A DNA stretch of 64,000 bases, taken from contig NZ_SDHZ01000003.1 of the NCBI RefSeq assembly GCF_004118675.1, forward strand, positions 310,001 to 374,000. Reading direction: 5' to 3'. This document shows, piece by piece, positions 57,096 to 64,000 of this stretch (within the stretch, counting starts at the first letter, position 1; each line of letters begins with the position of its first letter). Source of the stretch: Filimonas effusa (GTDB lineage Bacteria; Bacteroidota; Bacteroidia; Chitinophagales; Chitinophagaceae). A program made the position numbers and the translations under genes. Under the pieces are notes generated by a model. That model worked only from the letters and a program-made list of their open reading frames with translations, searched no databases and was not told where the DNA came from.

Positions 57096-57806
57096 TTATA
57101 ATCCTGTTTTACCTTCCATCCAGTAGCCTTGCGCAAAGATCCTGCCCCTGACATTATTCTTTTTCAACAACTTTTTACACGTTTGAACAGACTGTACATT
57201 TCCTGTAAGTATAAAATTCGCGTCCAGCCATTCCGGCTGGAGGAAAAAAGGTAAAGCAGGAAGTTCCCGTTTCAAATTTTCTTTTGAAAAAATAATAAAA
57301 TTTTCGAGTCCCAGTAAACGCGGCAGATCTTCACTAGAGGCATCGAGTTCGAAATAGAACCGGAAGATATGATCGTTTTTTTTAAGAAAAGAATAAAACG
57401 AGCAAGCCAAAGCCAACGAAGTTTCATCACCGAAGAATACCTGCCTTTGTATAGCAGCATTATACTGTTTAATCCCTCTGGGCATGCCAATACGAACCTT
57501 ATCGCCCGCATGCAGCTTCTTTATAAATCTGCAGCCAGGCGCATCGCTATGAAGGAATACAAGTAATTCCAGAATACCATTTTTTACATCTGCAAAGGAG
57601 GCCGTATAATTCCTGTATTCCGTATCGCTTACCCGGATAAAGATCGCATAGCCAAGTTGAAAATCGAGACCATTAAGATCACCTTCCAGGCGGATCCTTT
57701 TCATTCGTGGATTTACATAACAGGCTTCCGTTACCGTTAAAACAGGCATTTTAGAAGCCATCAGGCTTTCAACAACATCACCAAACCATTTTGCAGCTCT
57801 TGGCAT
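57096..57806 (-). CDS. Siderophore-interacting protein (FAD/NAD(P)H type)
   Basis: The 236-residue protein has the N-terminal FAD barrel (RNYTASFADV, the flavin motif) and a C-terminal NAD(P)H-binding-like part ending FAQGYWMEGKTGL. The N-terminus MPRAAKWFGDVVESL is typical of the family. Members reduce ferric siderophores in the cytoplasm to release iron. No siderophore gene is close; an AraC regulator is 57 bp upstream on the same strand and may control it. The usual FSGES-type second motif is poorly kept. Confidence 0.8.
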   Translation of the reverse strand: MPRAAKWFGDVVESLMASKMPVLTVTEACYVNPRMKRIRLEGDLNGLDFQLGYAIFIRVSDTEYRNYTASFADVKNGILELLVFLHSDAPGCRFIKKLHAGDKVRIGMPRGIKQYNAAIQRQVFFGDETSLALACSFYSFLKKNDHIFRFYFELDASSEDLPRLLGLENFIIFSKENLKRELPALPFFLQPEWLDANFILTGNVQSVQTCKKLLKKNNVRGRIFAQGYWMEGKTGL

Positions 57807-57863
57807 TTTATTTCAATTTAATGCCGCAAGTAACAAGTTGCTGCCACCAGAAACAATGGAGCT

Positions 57864-58739
57864 TTATATGTGTTTATTGGATAAATCGCGGTTTTTGTTC
57901 CTGAAAGCAAGAGCCGACATACCCGCTGTTTTTGTAAAGAGACGGGAAAAATAGGCATAGTCTTCGTATCCCAGGTCAGCAGCAATTTCCTTAACTGTTT
58001 TGCCGGAGTGATAAAGTAAACGTTTCGCCTCCAGTACTACTCTCTGGTGAATATGATAAGAAACCGGGTAGCCCGTGGCGGCCCTTACACATTCGTTCAG
58101 GTAAGAAGAAGACACATGCAGTGCTTCGGCGTATTCGGATGGACGCTTCATGGTACTGAAGCTATTCTCCAGCAATAGTTTGAAACCACTTGTAATGGTA
58201 CTAAAACGCGAAGAAGGTTCAGCGGCCTCCTGTCGTTCAAGATATAACGAAACGAACAATCCTATAAAAGCATTACTGCAATCTCTTAAAAGAGGGAGAT
58301 ATAAATTATCTGACTTCTTTTCAAATACGCTATTGCACAAGCTCGCAGCCTGGTTAAAAGTGACAACTTTATCAGGCTTCAGCCACAACGGCTTTGCCGG
58401 AGTTATCTTTTGCTCCAGCAACTGGAAATAGTGCGCGTAAATATTATCATCTTTCACTCCCAGCATGAAAGCTTCTAAACCCGATGTATTCAGAAGACGA
58501 TGTACCTGGCTCGGATGCATATAAAGCATAACAGGCCCCTTCAGCTTGTATTTCCTGAAGTCAATTTCCATGACGCCACTCCCGGCTTTTATAAATACGA
58601 AAATATGATAGTCATGCCTGTGAGAATGATCTGCTTCATCGAGCATCGCCACATCGCCTGACACAACATTACCAATGACAATACCTGTCCGGAATTCACC
58701 ACCCAGCGGTTTAACAGGAATAGATGCTTTTTTACGCAT
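57864..58739 (-). CDS. AraC-family transcriptional regulator
   Basis: The N-terminal half is an AraC-type cupin sensing domain (HRHDYHIFVFIKAGSGVMEIDFRKYKLKGPVMLYMHPSQVH), the C-terminal 100 residues hold two helix-turn-helix motifs (RPSEYAEALHVSSSYLNECVRAATG; TVKEIAADLGYEDYAYFSRLF). The HPSQVH motif and acidic pocket suggest a small effector. The gene lies 57 bp before the siderophore-interacting protein on the same strand and diverges from DUF2459; which of them it controls is unknown. Confidence 0.92.
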   Translation of the reverse strand: MRKKASIPVKPLGGEFRTGIVIGNVVSGDVAMLDEADHSHRHDYHIFVFIKAGSGVMEIDFRKYKLKGPVMLYMHPSQVHRLLNTSGLEAFMLGVKDDNIYAHYFQLLEQKITPAKPLWLKPDKVVTFNQAASLCNSVFEKKSDNLYLPLLRDCSNAFIGLFVSLYLERQEAAEPSSRFSTITSGFKLLLENSFSTMKRPSEYAEALHVSSSYLNECVRAATGYPVSYHIHQRVVLEAKRLLYHSGKTVKEIAADLGYEDYAYFSRLFTKTAGMSALAFRNKNRDLSNKHI

Positions 58740-58816
58740 AGCAAACAGTTCTGCCTGAAAGTTATATAAAGGTTACCTTTTCAGTACAAAAGGTATAAAC
58801 ACAAAATTGCGTTGCT

Positions 58817-59497
58817 GTGAAGTTACTACTAAAATATACCGGTATTACACTGTTAAGCATTGTGGCTTTTGTGTTGTTATATCTGGGAAGTGCATGGGTA
58901 TTATCCCGTATTCCCGTAAAAGCGGAAACAGCAGGCCAACCTGCCGTAGAGATCTACCTTTTGAGTAATGGTGTGCATACCGATATAGTTATGCCGGTTA
59001 AAACGGAATACAGGGACTGGAGCAGCACTATACTGTATAGCAACACACGCAGCAACGACAGCAGCCTTTCTTATATAGCATTCGGATGGGGCGATAAAGG
59101 GTTTTACCTGGAAACGCCTACCTGGGCGGATCTGAAAGCCCGCACCGCCTTTCGTGCAGCCTTTGGATTAAGCACTTCGGCTGTACATGCTACTTTCTAC
59201 AAAAAACTTACAGAAGGTGCGGAATGTGTGAAGACCACCATCAGCCCCTCTCAATATCAAAGGCTCATTGCCTACATAGATAACGGCCTGCAAAAGAATA
59301 GCAATGGCGCTCCGATAGTAATACCAACAGAAGCCCGCTACGGCGCCAATGACGCATTTTACGAAGCCAGGGGTAGTTATACCCTTTTTCATACCTGCAA
59401 CACCTGGACTAACAACGCGTTAAAAGCCAGCGGCCAAAAGGCCTGCCTCTGGACACCTTTTGACAGCGGCATATTTTACCAGTACAGGAAACATTAG
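58817..59497 (+). CDS. DUF2459/TIGR02117 family membrane-anchored protein
   Basis: The start is GTG at 58817. One membrane segment covers about residues 9-30. The rest matches the TIGR02117/DUF2459 family: EIYLLSNGVHTDIVMPV, YIAFGWGDKGFYLETPTWADL, AVHATFYKKL and the end TLFHTCNTWTNNALKASGQKACLWTPFDSGIF. Cys and His in the conserved HTCNTW motif and NGVHTD recall papain-like NlpC/P60 or LRAT folds, so an enzyme on peptides or lipids outside the membrane is possible, but no function is established. It stands alone. Confidence 0.83.
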   Translation: MKLLLKYTGITLLSIVAFVLLYLGSAWVLSRIPVKAETAGQPAVEIYLLSNGVHTDIVMPVKTEYRDWSSTILYSNTRSNDSSLSYIAFGWGDKGFYLETPTWADLKARTAFRAAFGLSTSAVHATFYKKLTEGAECVKTTISPSQYQRLIAYIDNGLQKNSNGAPIVIPTEARYGANDAFYEARGSYTLFHTCNTWTNNALKASGQKACLWTPFDSGIFYQYRKH

Positions 59498-59553
59498 GTA
59501 TGTTCTTAGCAGGCCCTTGCTGGCATTGTTACCTGTATTGACGGATCGGGAAA

Positions 59554-59572
59554 CGGCTGCTTTCAGCAGCCG
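59554..59572 (+). terminator. Short hairpin after the DUF2459 gene
   Basis: CGGCTGCT (59554-59561) and AGCAGCCG (59565-59572) form an 8-bp GC-rich stem with a three-base loop. The bases after it (GGTTATAC) are not a T-run, so it is a weak terminator candidate. Confidence 0.45.
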
Positions 59573-59593
59573 GGTTATACGGTTGCAAGTCAC

Positions 59594-59608
59594 AAACATC
59601 AGATGTTT
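59594..59608. promoter_or_regulatory. Upstream palindromic operator of the GntR operon
   Basis: AAACATCAGATGTTT is a perfect 15-bp palindrome with a central base. An identical copy is at 59628-59642, 34 bp away (just over three helical turns). This copy lies where the -33 region of the promoter should be. Confidence 0.8.
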
Positions 59609-59619
59609 AAATAATTCCC

Positions 59620-59627
59620 TACCTTTG
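59620..59627 (+). promoter_or_regulatory. -7 box of the GntR operon
   Basis: TACCTTTG matches TAnnTTTG and sits exactly between the two palindromes. No convincing -33 TTG is present, which suggests a weak or regulated promoter. Transcription would start within the second palindrome, leaving a leader of about 25-30 nt. Confidence 0.6.
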
Positions 59628-59642
59628 AAACATCAGATGTTT
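59628..59642. promoter_or_regulatory. Downstream palindromic operator of the GntR operon
   Basis: This is the second perfect copy of AAACATCAGATGTTT. It follows the -7 box directly and ends 16 bp before the ATG of the GntR gene, so binding would cover the transcription start. It supports autoregulation. Confidence 0.8.
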
Positions 59643-59658
59643 AAATCCTCATCATTAT

Positions 59659-60303
59659 ATGGCCAAGCTTTCTGACAGGGTTATTGCTGCTTTGCAGCGG
59701 GATATCAGCCAGGGTGCTTTTAAGGTTGGGGAGAAAATACCTCCCGAGCCGGAACTGATGGAACGTTACCAGGTTGGCCGTTCCACAGTACGTGAAGCTG
59801 TTAAAACGCTGGCTATTTCTGGTGTACTGCGGGTACAACAGGGAGATGGCACTTATGTGCATAAGAAAACGCAGCGGGAGACGCTGAGTGAACAATTGCG
59901 TCGCTCCGATGCTGTTGAAATTAACGAAGTAAGAACGCTGCTGGAGACAGAGATTGTAAGGCGTGCAGCTTTACACAGAACCGAAGATGACCTGCAACGC
60001 ATACGGCAGTGGCTGGATAAGCGTGAAAAAGCAATCAGCCAAAGCCAGGTAAAGGAATGTGTTGATGCAGATATACAATTTCATCTTGCGATAGCCGATG
60101 CGGCATCGAACAAAGTGATGGCTGAGTTGTATAAAAGCTTCACAGTGGTGATCAGGGACTTTTTCAGGCAGCGGGATGCAGGCAGCGTGAAGTGGTTTGC
60201 TGCCAGTCACCCGCTTCACGAAGCGCTTTACATGGCCATCAGCCGGAAACAGCAACAGCGTGCGGCGAGTATAACAAAAGAAATATTACAGAACAATAAT
60301 TAG
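59659..60303 (+). CDS. FadR-subfamily GntR regulator
   Basis: The N-terminal winged helix (VGEKIPPEPELMERYQVGRSTVREAVKTLAISGVLRVQQGDGTYV) is typical of GntR; the helical C-terminal FCD domain (about 75-205) contains Asp/His metal and ligand residues (DADIQFHLAIADAASN; SHPLHEALYMAI). FCD regulators sense carboxylic acids such as lactate, pyruvate, gluconate or sulfolactate-like acids. It is the first gene of a three-gene operon with a TSUP transporter (7 bp gap) and DUF1634 protein, and should bind the two palindromes around its promoter. Confidence 0.93.
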   Translation: MAKLSDRVIAALQRDISQGAFKVGEKIPPEPELMERYQVGRSTVREAVKTLAISGVLRVQQGDGTYVHKKTQRETLSEQLRRSDAVEINEVRTLLETEIVRRAALHRTEDDLQRIRQWLDKREKAISQSQVKECVDADIQFHLAIADAASNKVMAELYKSFTVVIRDFFRQRDAGSVKWFAASHPLHEALYMAISRKQQQRAASITKEILQNNN

Positions 60304-60310
60304 AAGACAG

Positions 60311-61144
60311 ATGCTTATTCTTTCATTTACATTGATATTGCTGTTGGGTGCCTACCTGGCAGGTTTAACAGGAGCCTTAACCGGACTGGGTGGCGGTGTT
60401 GTGATCATCCCGTTACTGACATTGGTATTTCATATCGACATGCGTTATGCGATCGGAGCTGCACTGGTGTCATCTATTGCTACATCGTCAGGTTCAGCAA
60501 GCGCTTATGTAAGAGAAGGCATCACCAATATACGCGTGGGAATGTTCCTGGAAATAGCCACCACTATTGGCGCAGTCACCGGCGCTATGATCGCTGTGTA
60601 TACACCCGTGAACCTGGTAGCCATCATCTTTGGTCTTACGCTTATATTCTCTGCCGCCATGACATTGCGTAAAAAGAATGAACATGCAGAAACAGAAGGC
60701 AGTCCTTTAGCAGCAAAGCTCAAACTCAATGGATCCTATCCTACCCCATCCGGCGTTGTTCATTATAATCTTCGTAATGTAGGCGGCGGGTTTTCCATTA
60801 TGACGCTGGCAGGTATTTTGTCGGGATTGTTAGGGATTGGTTCAGGCGCTTTAAAAGTACTGGCGATGGATACTGCTATGCGTATTCCCTTCAGAGTTAG
60901 TACCACTACCAGTAATTTCATGGTAGGAGTTACGGCTGCCGCCAGTGCAGTAGTGTATTTACAGAGAGGGTATATTGACCCCGCTATTGCCATGCCTGTG
61001 ATAATAGGTGTATTAGCAGGGGCCTTTACAGGCACCAAACTGCTGATGCGGCTGAACCCGAAAAAGCTTAGACTTATTTTCAGCATCGCCATTACACTGG
61101 TAGCCTTACAAATGATCTATAACGGCTTACAACATAAGTTCTAA
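60311..61144 (+). CDS. TSUP (TauE/SafE) family membrane transporter
   Basis: The 277-residue protein has about eight membrane segments with the two TauE/SafE glycine-rich repeats (GLTGALTGLGGGVVIIPLLTLVFHIDMRYAIGAALVSSIATSS and GILSGLLGIGSGALKVLAMDTAMRIPFRVSTTTSNFMVGVTAA). TSUP proteins export or import sulfite, sulfolactate, acetate-like acids or organosulfur compounds. The FCD regulator before it suggests a small organic acid. With 7 bp to the regulator and 17 bp to the next gene it is part of a single transcript. Confidence 0.9.
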   Translation: MLILSFTLILLLGAYLAGLTGALTGLGGGVVIIPLLTLVFHIDMRYAIGAALVSSIATSSGSASAYVREGITNIRVGMFLEIATTIGAVTGAMIAVYTPVNLVAIIFGLTLIFSAAMTLRKKNEHAETEGSPLAAKLKLNGSYPTPSGVVHYNLRNVGGGFSIMTLAGILSGLLGIGSGALKVLAMDTAMRIPFRVSTTTSNFMVGVTAAASAVVYLQRGYIDPAIAMPVIIGVLAGAFTGTKLLMRLNPKKLRLIFSIAITLVALQMIYNGLQHKF

Positions 61145-61161
61145 TTATAATTTACTGAAAC

Positions 61162-61557
61162 ATGAAACTTAGTGATACCAAAATAAACGACAGGGGCATA
61201 GAAATATTCATCGGCAGGTTTCTCCGCTGGGGAGTGCTTAGTTCCTGTGCCGTAGCCATTGCTGGCGGCATTCTATATCTCGTTAACCATGGCATGGAAG
61301 TAATGCCCGACTATACTGTATTTCATGGCGAAGATGCCGGCTATACCAGCTTACCAGGTATTATAAAAGGACTCGAGACCGGAAGCGCGAAGGAGGTGAT
61401 ACAGGCTGGCGTCATCATATTACTGGCCACGCCCATTCTGCGTATCTTTCTTTCCCTGATCTCCTTTATCCTTGAAAAAGACAGACTTTATGTATTTATT
61501 ACTGCTATTGTATTGTGCATCATACTCGGCAGCATGTTCGGCGGATTGAAGATATAA
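61162..61557 (+). CDS. DUF1634 membrane protein
   Basis: The 131-residue protein has three membrane segments (about 22-42, 81-102, 108-128) and a periplasmic loop. DUF1634 proteins are almost always found next to TSUP transporters, as here, and may be an accessory subunit of that transporter. Its stop codon is 4 bp from the end of the convergent SH3 gene. Confidence 0.85.
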   Translation: MKLSDTKINDRGIEIFIGRFLRWGVLSSCAVAIAGGILYLVNHGMEVMPDYTVFHGEDAGYTSLPGIIKGLETGSAKEVIQAGVIILLATPILRIFLSLISFILEKDRLYVFITAIVLCIILGSMFGGLKI

Positions 61558-61561
61558 GGGA

Positions 61562-62440
61562 TCAAAGCTTTACCGCTTTCCTGCCATCCCATTTATACTG
61601 TTCGCCGGAGCTGGTCTTTTTCATTTTAGGTTCACCATCTTTATCCATTTCATCCAATGCTTCTTCCTCTTCAATGAGTTTTATGATATGGCCTGGTTTC
61701 CCGCCCGATTCGCTTGGGAACAGCAATGTTTCAGAATGATAATACACACCGGCATCAGCAATATGCATTTTTCCGGGTAATGGTAACAGCTCAGCACCTG
61801 TCCAGCCAAAGTAAAAATAATCATCGGGTATGCCACAGGCTTCGCCTGAAAAATAAATACGAACGATATGTGTAAGCCCTTCCAACCCCATGCTTCCTGT
61901 CAGCAATTTACCTGATGAAAACGATGTAGCTTCACTGCTCTTCAATGGCCAGGAAACATCTGCCAGCTTTTTGTTTTCGTTGTTAACGACTTTCAATCTC
62001 ACCATACAATCCCATCTTTCCACGTCATCTTTTTTTACGTTGACCACCCTGTCAAGCCCATAGAGGAAACGGGTATTGCCGTTGTTACAACAGCCAAGCG
62101 TAGTGAGTCCTTTCCAGATAAAACCTTCCTGGTTACTATCGCCGGCAACACGAACCCGGATCCAATTTGCAGAAAAGCCTTTCATACGTTGCCTGTGGGC
62201 TTCCTTCACAAAAACTACCTGGGTGCCATTGGGTAACTGCTGCAATATTTTTCCCGATGCAGCGGGTTGATCGCGCAGGAAGGTGGTATCGGCAAGAATG
62301 GTTAATGTATCGCCGGCTTTGTTTTCTGTAGCATAGAGATTAGAGCCCGGAGCATCATAGTCCTGTGCGGACAAGGTTTGCAGTGTAAACAAACAGGTAA
62401 GCAAAAGGCAGAGCTGCCTGATATGGAGTGTTATTTTCAT
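61562..62440 (-). CDS. Exported bacterial SH3-domain protein
   Basis: A signal peptide (residues 1-25, TLSAQ) is followed by a bacterial SH3 domain at about 40-110 (TLTILADTTFLRDQPAASGKILQQLPNGTQVVFVKE; NWIRVRVAGDSNQEGFIWKGL). The rest, about 180 residues, has two cysteines in LGCCNNGN and GEACGIPDDYFYFGW and does not resemble a family I know. SH3b domains bind wall peptides or partner proteins. It diverges from topB by 92 bp. Confidence 0.75.
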   Translation of the reverse strand: MKITLHIRQLCLLLTCLFTLQTLSAQDYDAPGSNLYATENKAGDTLTILADTTFLRDQPAASGKILQQLPNGTQVVFVKEAHRQRMKGFSANWIRVRVAGDSNQEGFIWKGLTTLGCCNNGNTRFLYGLDRVVNVKKDDVERWDCMVRLKVVNNENKKLADVSWPLKSSEATSFSSGKLLTGSMGLEGLTHIVRIYFSGEACGIPDDYFYFGWTGAELLPLPGKMHIADAGVYYHSETLLFPSESGGKPGHIIKLIEEEEALDEMDKDGEPKMKKTSSGEQYKWDGRKAVKL

Positions 62441-62532
62441 GGAGGCAAGTTAAAAAATTATGCTTTATCATCCTGTATACTGCATGCAGGGTAGTTTGTT
62501 TTCCCGATTTTTGCCGCCCTATATTTGTAAGT

Positions 62533-64000
62533 ATGAAAGTTTGCATTGCGGAAAAGCCAAGTGTGGCGCGGGATATTGCTGAAGTGCTTGGCGCCAGGCA
62601 ACGCAGAGATGGTTACTATGAGGGTAATGATTACCAGGTAACCTGGACTTTCGGGCATTTCTGCACGCTGAAAGAACCCCATGACTATCATGAGCAATGG
62701 AAATTCTGGCGGCTGGAAGACCTTCCTATTATACCCGCCACGTTTGGCATTAAACTGATAGAAAACGACGGCGTACAAAAACAATTCAAAGTTATAGAGC
62801 AACTGGTTCAGCAATGTGAAGAGGTGATCAACTGTGGTGACGCCGGCCAGGAAGGCGAGCTCATTCAGCGGTGGGTATTACAAAAAGCAAGATGCGCAGT
62901 ACCTGTTAAAAGATTATGGATATCATCGCTTACGGAACAGGCCATAAGAGAAGGTTTTGAAAAGCTGAAAGACAGCGATCAATACAACAACCTTTATGCT
63001 GCTGCCAGTGGAAGGGCTATCGGCGACTGGCTGCTGGGCATGAATGCCACGCGGCTTTTTACCAGGAAATTCGCAGCAGGCAAAAAGGTGCTGCTGTCTA
63101 TAGGCCGGGTACAAACGCCAACCCTGGCTATGATCGTTCAACGGCAAAAAGAGATCAACGCCTTTGTATCGGAAGAATACTGGGAGTTGAAGACTATTTA
63201 CCGTGATACGGAGTTCACTGCCACCATCGACCGCCTGCGCGCGCTGGAAAAGGCAGAAAAGGGACTTGCCTATTTGAAGGAACATGAATTTACCATTACG
63301 TCATTCGAGAAAAAAGAAGGCCGGGAAGGCAACCCCAGGCTGTTTGACCTTACAGCATTACAGGTAGCAGCTAATAAAAAGTATGCCTACAGTGCCGATG
63401 ACACGCTTAAATACATTCAGAGCCTGTATGAGAAAAAGCTGGTGACCTATCCCAGGGTTGACACCACTTATCTGCCTGAAGATATGTACCCGAAAATAGC
63501 AGGTATATTACAGGATATGACACCTTATGCTGCCTTAACGGCTCCATTACTTGAGCATCCTATTCCAAAACTTAAAACTGTTTTTGACGACAGCAAGGTC
63601 ACCGATCACCACGCTATTATTCCTACAGGCATCTATCCTTCAGGAATAGGACAGGAAGAAAAGAGGGTGTACGACTTAATAGCCCGGCGTTTTATTGCTG
63701 CTTTTTACCCGGAATGTAAGATCTCGAATACAACGGTGTTAGGTAAGGCAGGACAGGTTCCGTTTAAAGCTACTGGTAAACAGATACTGGAACCGGGATG
63801 GAAAGAAGTATATGTCAATGATTCGAGCATCAAGAAAGAAGGTGAAGAAGACGAAAAACTGATCCCGGTTTTTGAGGTGGGTGAAAGTGGACCTCATACG
63901 CCCAGAATACATCATGGCAAGACAAGTCCACCCAAACCCTATACAGAGGCATCGCTGTTGCGTGCCATGGAAACGGCCGGCAAGCAGGTGGAAGACGAAG
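62533..64000 (+). CDS. topB: DNA topoisomerase III (partial, runs off the window)
   Basis: This type IA topoisomerase begins MKVCIAEKPSVARDIAEVLG (Glu7 of the Toprim domain) and reads through the end of the window without a stop; 489 codons are present. The Toprim DxD region reads CGDAGQEGEL in place of DPDREG-type motifs, with Gly for the second Asp. The catalytic Tyr306 is in TYPRVDTTYL. Later parts include DHHAIIPTG and the TEASLLRAMETAGK end of domain III. It relaxes and decatenates DNA, with a role in resolving late replication intermediates. The Toprim change may be normal for the phylum. Confidence 0.93.
   Translation, partial: MKVCIAEKPSVARDIAEVLGARQRRDGYYEGNDYQVTWTFGHFCTLKEPHDYHEQWKFWRLEDLPIIPATFGIKLIENDGVQKQFKVIEQLVQQCEEVINCGDAGQEGELIQRWVLQKARCAVPVKRLWISSLTEQAIREGFEKLKDSDQYNNLYAAASGRAIGDWLLGMNATRLFTRKFAAGKKVLLSIGRVQTPTLAMIVQRQKEINAFVSEEYWELKTIYRDTEFTATIDRLRALEKAEKGLAYLKEHEFTITSFEKKEGREGNPRLFDLTALQVAANKKYAYSADDTLKYIQSLYEKKLVTYPRVDTTYLPEDMYPKIAGILQDMTPYAALTAPLLEHPIPKLKTVFDDSKVTDHHAIIPTGIYPSGIGQEEKRVYDLIARRFIAAFYPECKISNTTVLGKAGQVPFKATGKQILEPGWKEVYVNDSSIKKEGEEDEKLIPVFEVGESGPHTPRIHHGKTSPPKPYTEASLLRAMETAGKQVEDE

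Overview
The window looks like a chromosomal segment of a Bacteroidota bacterium, most likely family Chitinophagaceae. The evidence is two SusC/SusD pairs, an ECF sigma/FecR pair, BatD, GldH, a PSP1/RicT protein with a Q/N/R/G-rich tail, DUF4836, promoters of the type TTG-N19-TAnnTTTG, and few Shine-Dalgarno sequences. No rRNA, CRISPR array, insertion sequence or prophage was found. The only RNA gene is a tRNA-Arg(CCT). Genes are tightly packed. Most spaces hold only strong rho-independent terminators.

Layout. 1-4.9 kb (+): the end of a ComF-type phosphoribosyltransferase, a secreted glutathione peroxidase, DNA polymerase III delta-prime, RicT, and an outer-membrane barrel protein. 4.9-18 kb (mostly -): an FtsX-type ABC transporter, a DUF4836 lipoprotein, a NagZ-type GH3/serine-hydrolase fusion, mutL (+), a lipoprotein, a PAP2 phosphatase, a PBP4-type peptidase and an arginase-fold protein with a damaged metal site. 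18-25.5 kb: batD (+), then a minus-strand run yicC-gldH-trehalase-histidine kinase-response regulator, and an NrtR-like regulator. 25.6-30.6 kb (+): ligA, eno, ftsB/divIC-like, a small unknown protein, nth. 30.6-32 kb: DUF3788, a TPR membrane protein, tRNA-Arg.

32.3-40.6 kb (+): an ECF sigma / FecR / STN-containing SusC / SusD / thiol-disulfide oxidoreductase locus, in which the STN domain of SusC should signal through FecR to the sigma factor. 41-53 kb: a polysaccharide-utilisation locus with a second SusC/SusD pair and, further on, divergent GH2 and GH115 genes. Three similar 14-bp LacI-type operator candidates, one before susC and two between the GH genes, suggest shared control by a regulator outside the window. 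53-59.5 kb: an exported PPC/DUF296 protein, DUF808, YceI, an ada-like/alkB alkylation-repair pair, a siderophore-interacting protein, an AraC regulator and a DUF2459 protein. 59.6-61.6 kb: a FadR/GntR-TSUP transporter-DUF1634 operon with two identical 15-bp palindromes around its promoter. 61.6-64 kb: an SH3-domain protein and the start of topB, which runs off the window.

The most notable observations are two intergenic arrays of 11-bp repeats (14456-14499, 47201-47288), the trehalase genes joined directly to a two-component system, the paired palindromes of the GntR operon, the LacI-type operators of the utilisation locus, and several enzymes with altered active sites (MutL, the arginase-fold protein, the NrtR-like protein). 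I found no clearly new multi-gene system; these are leads.
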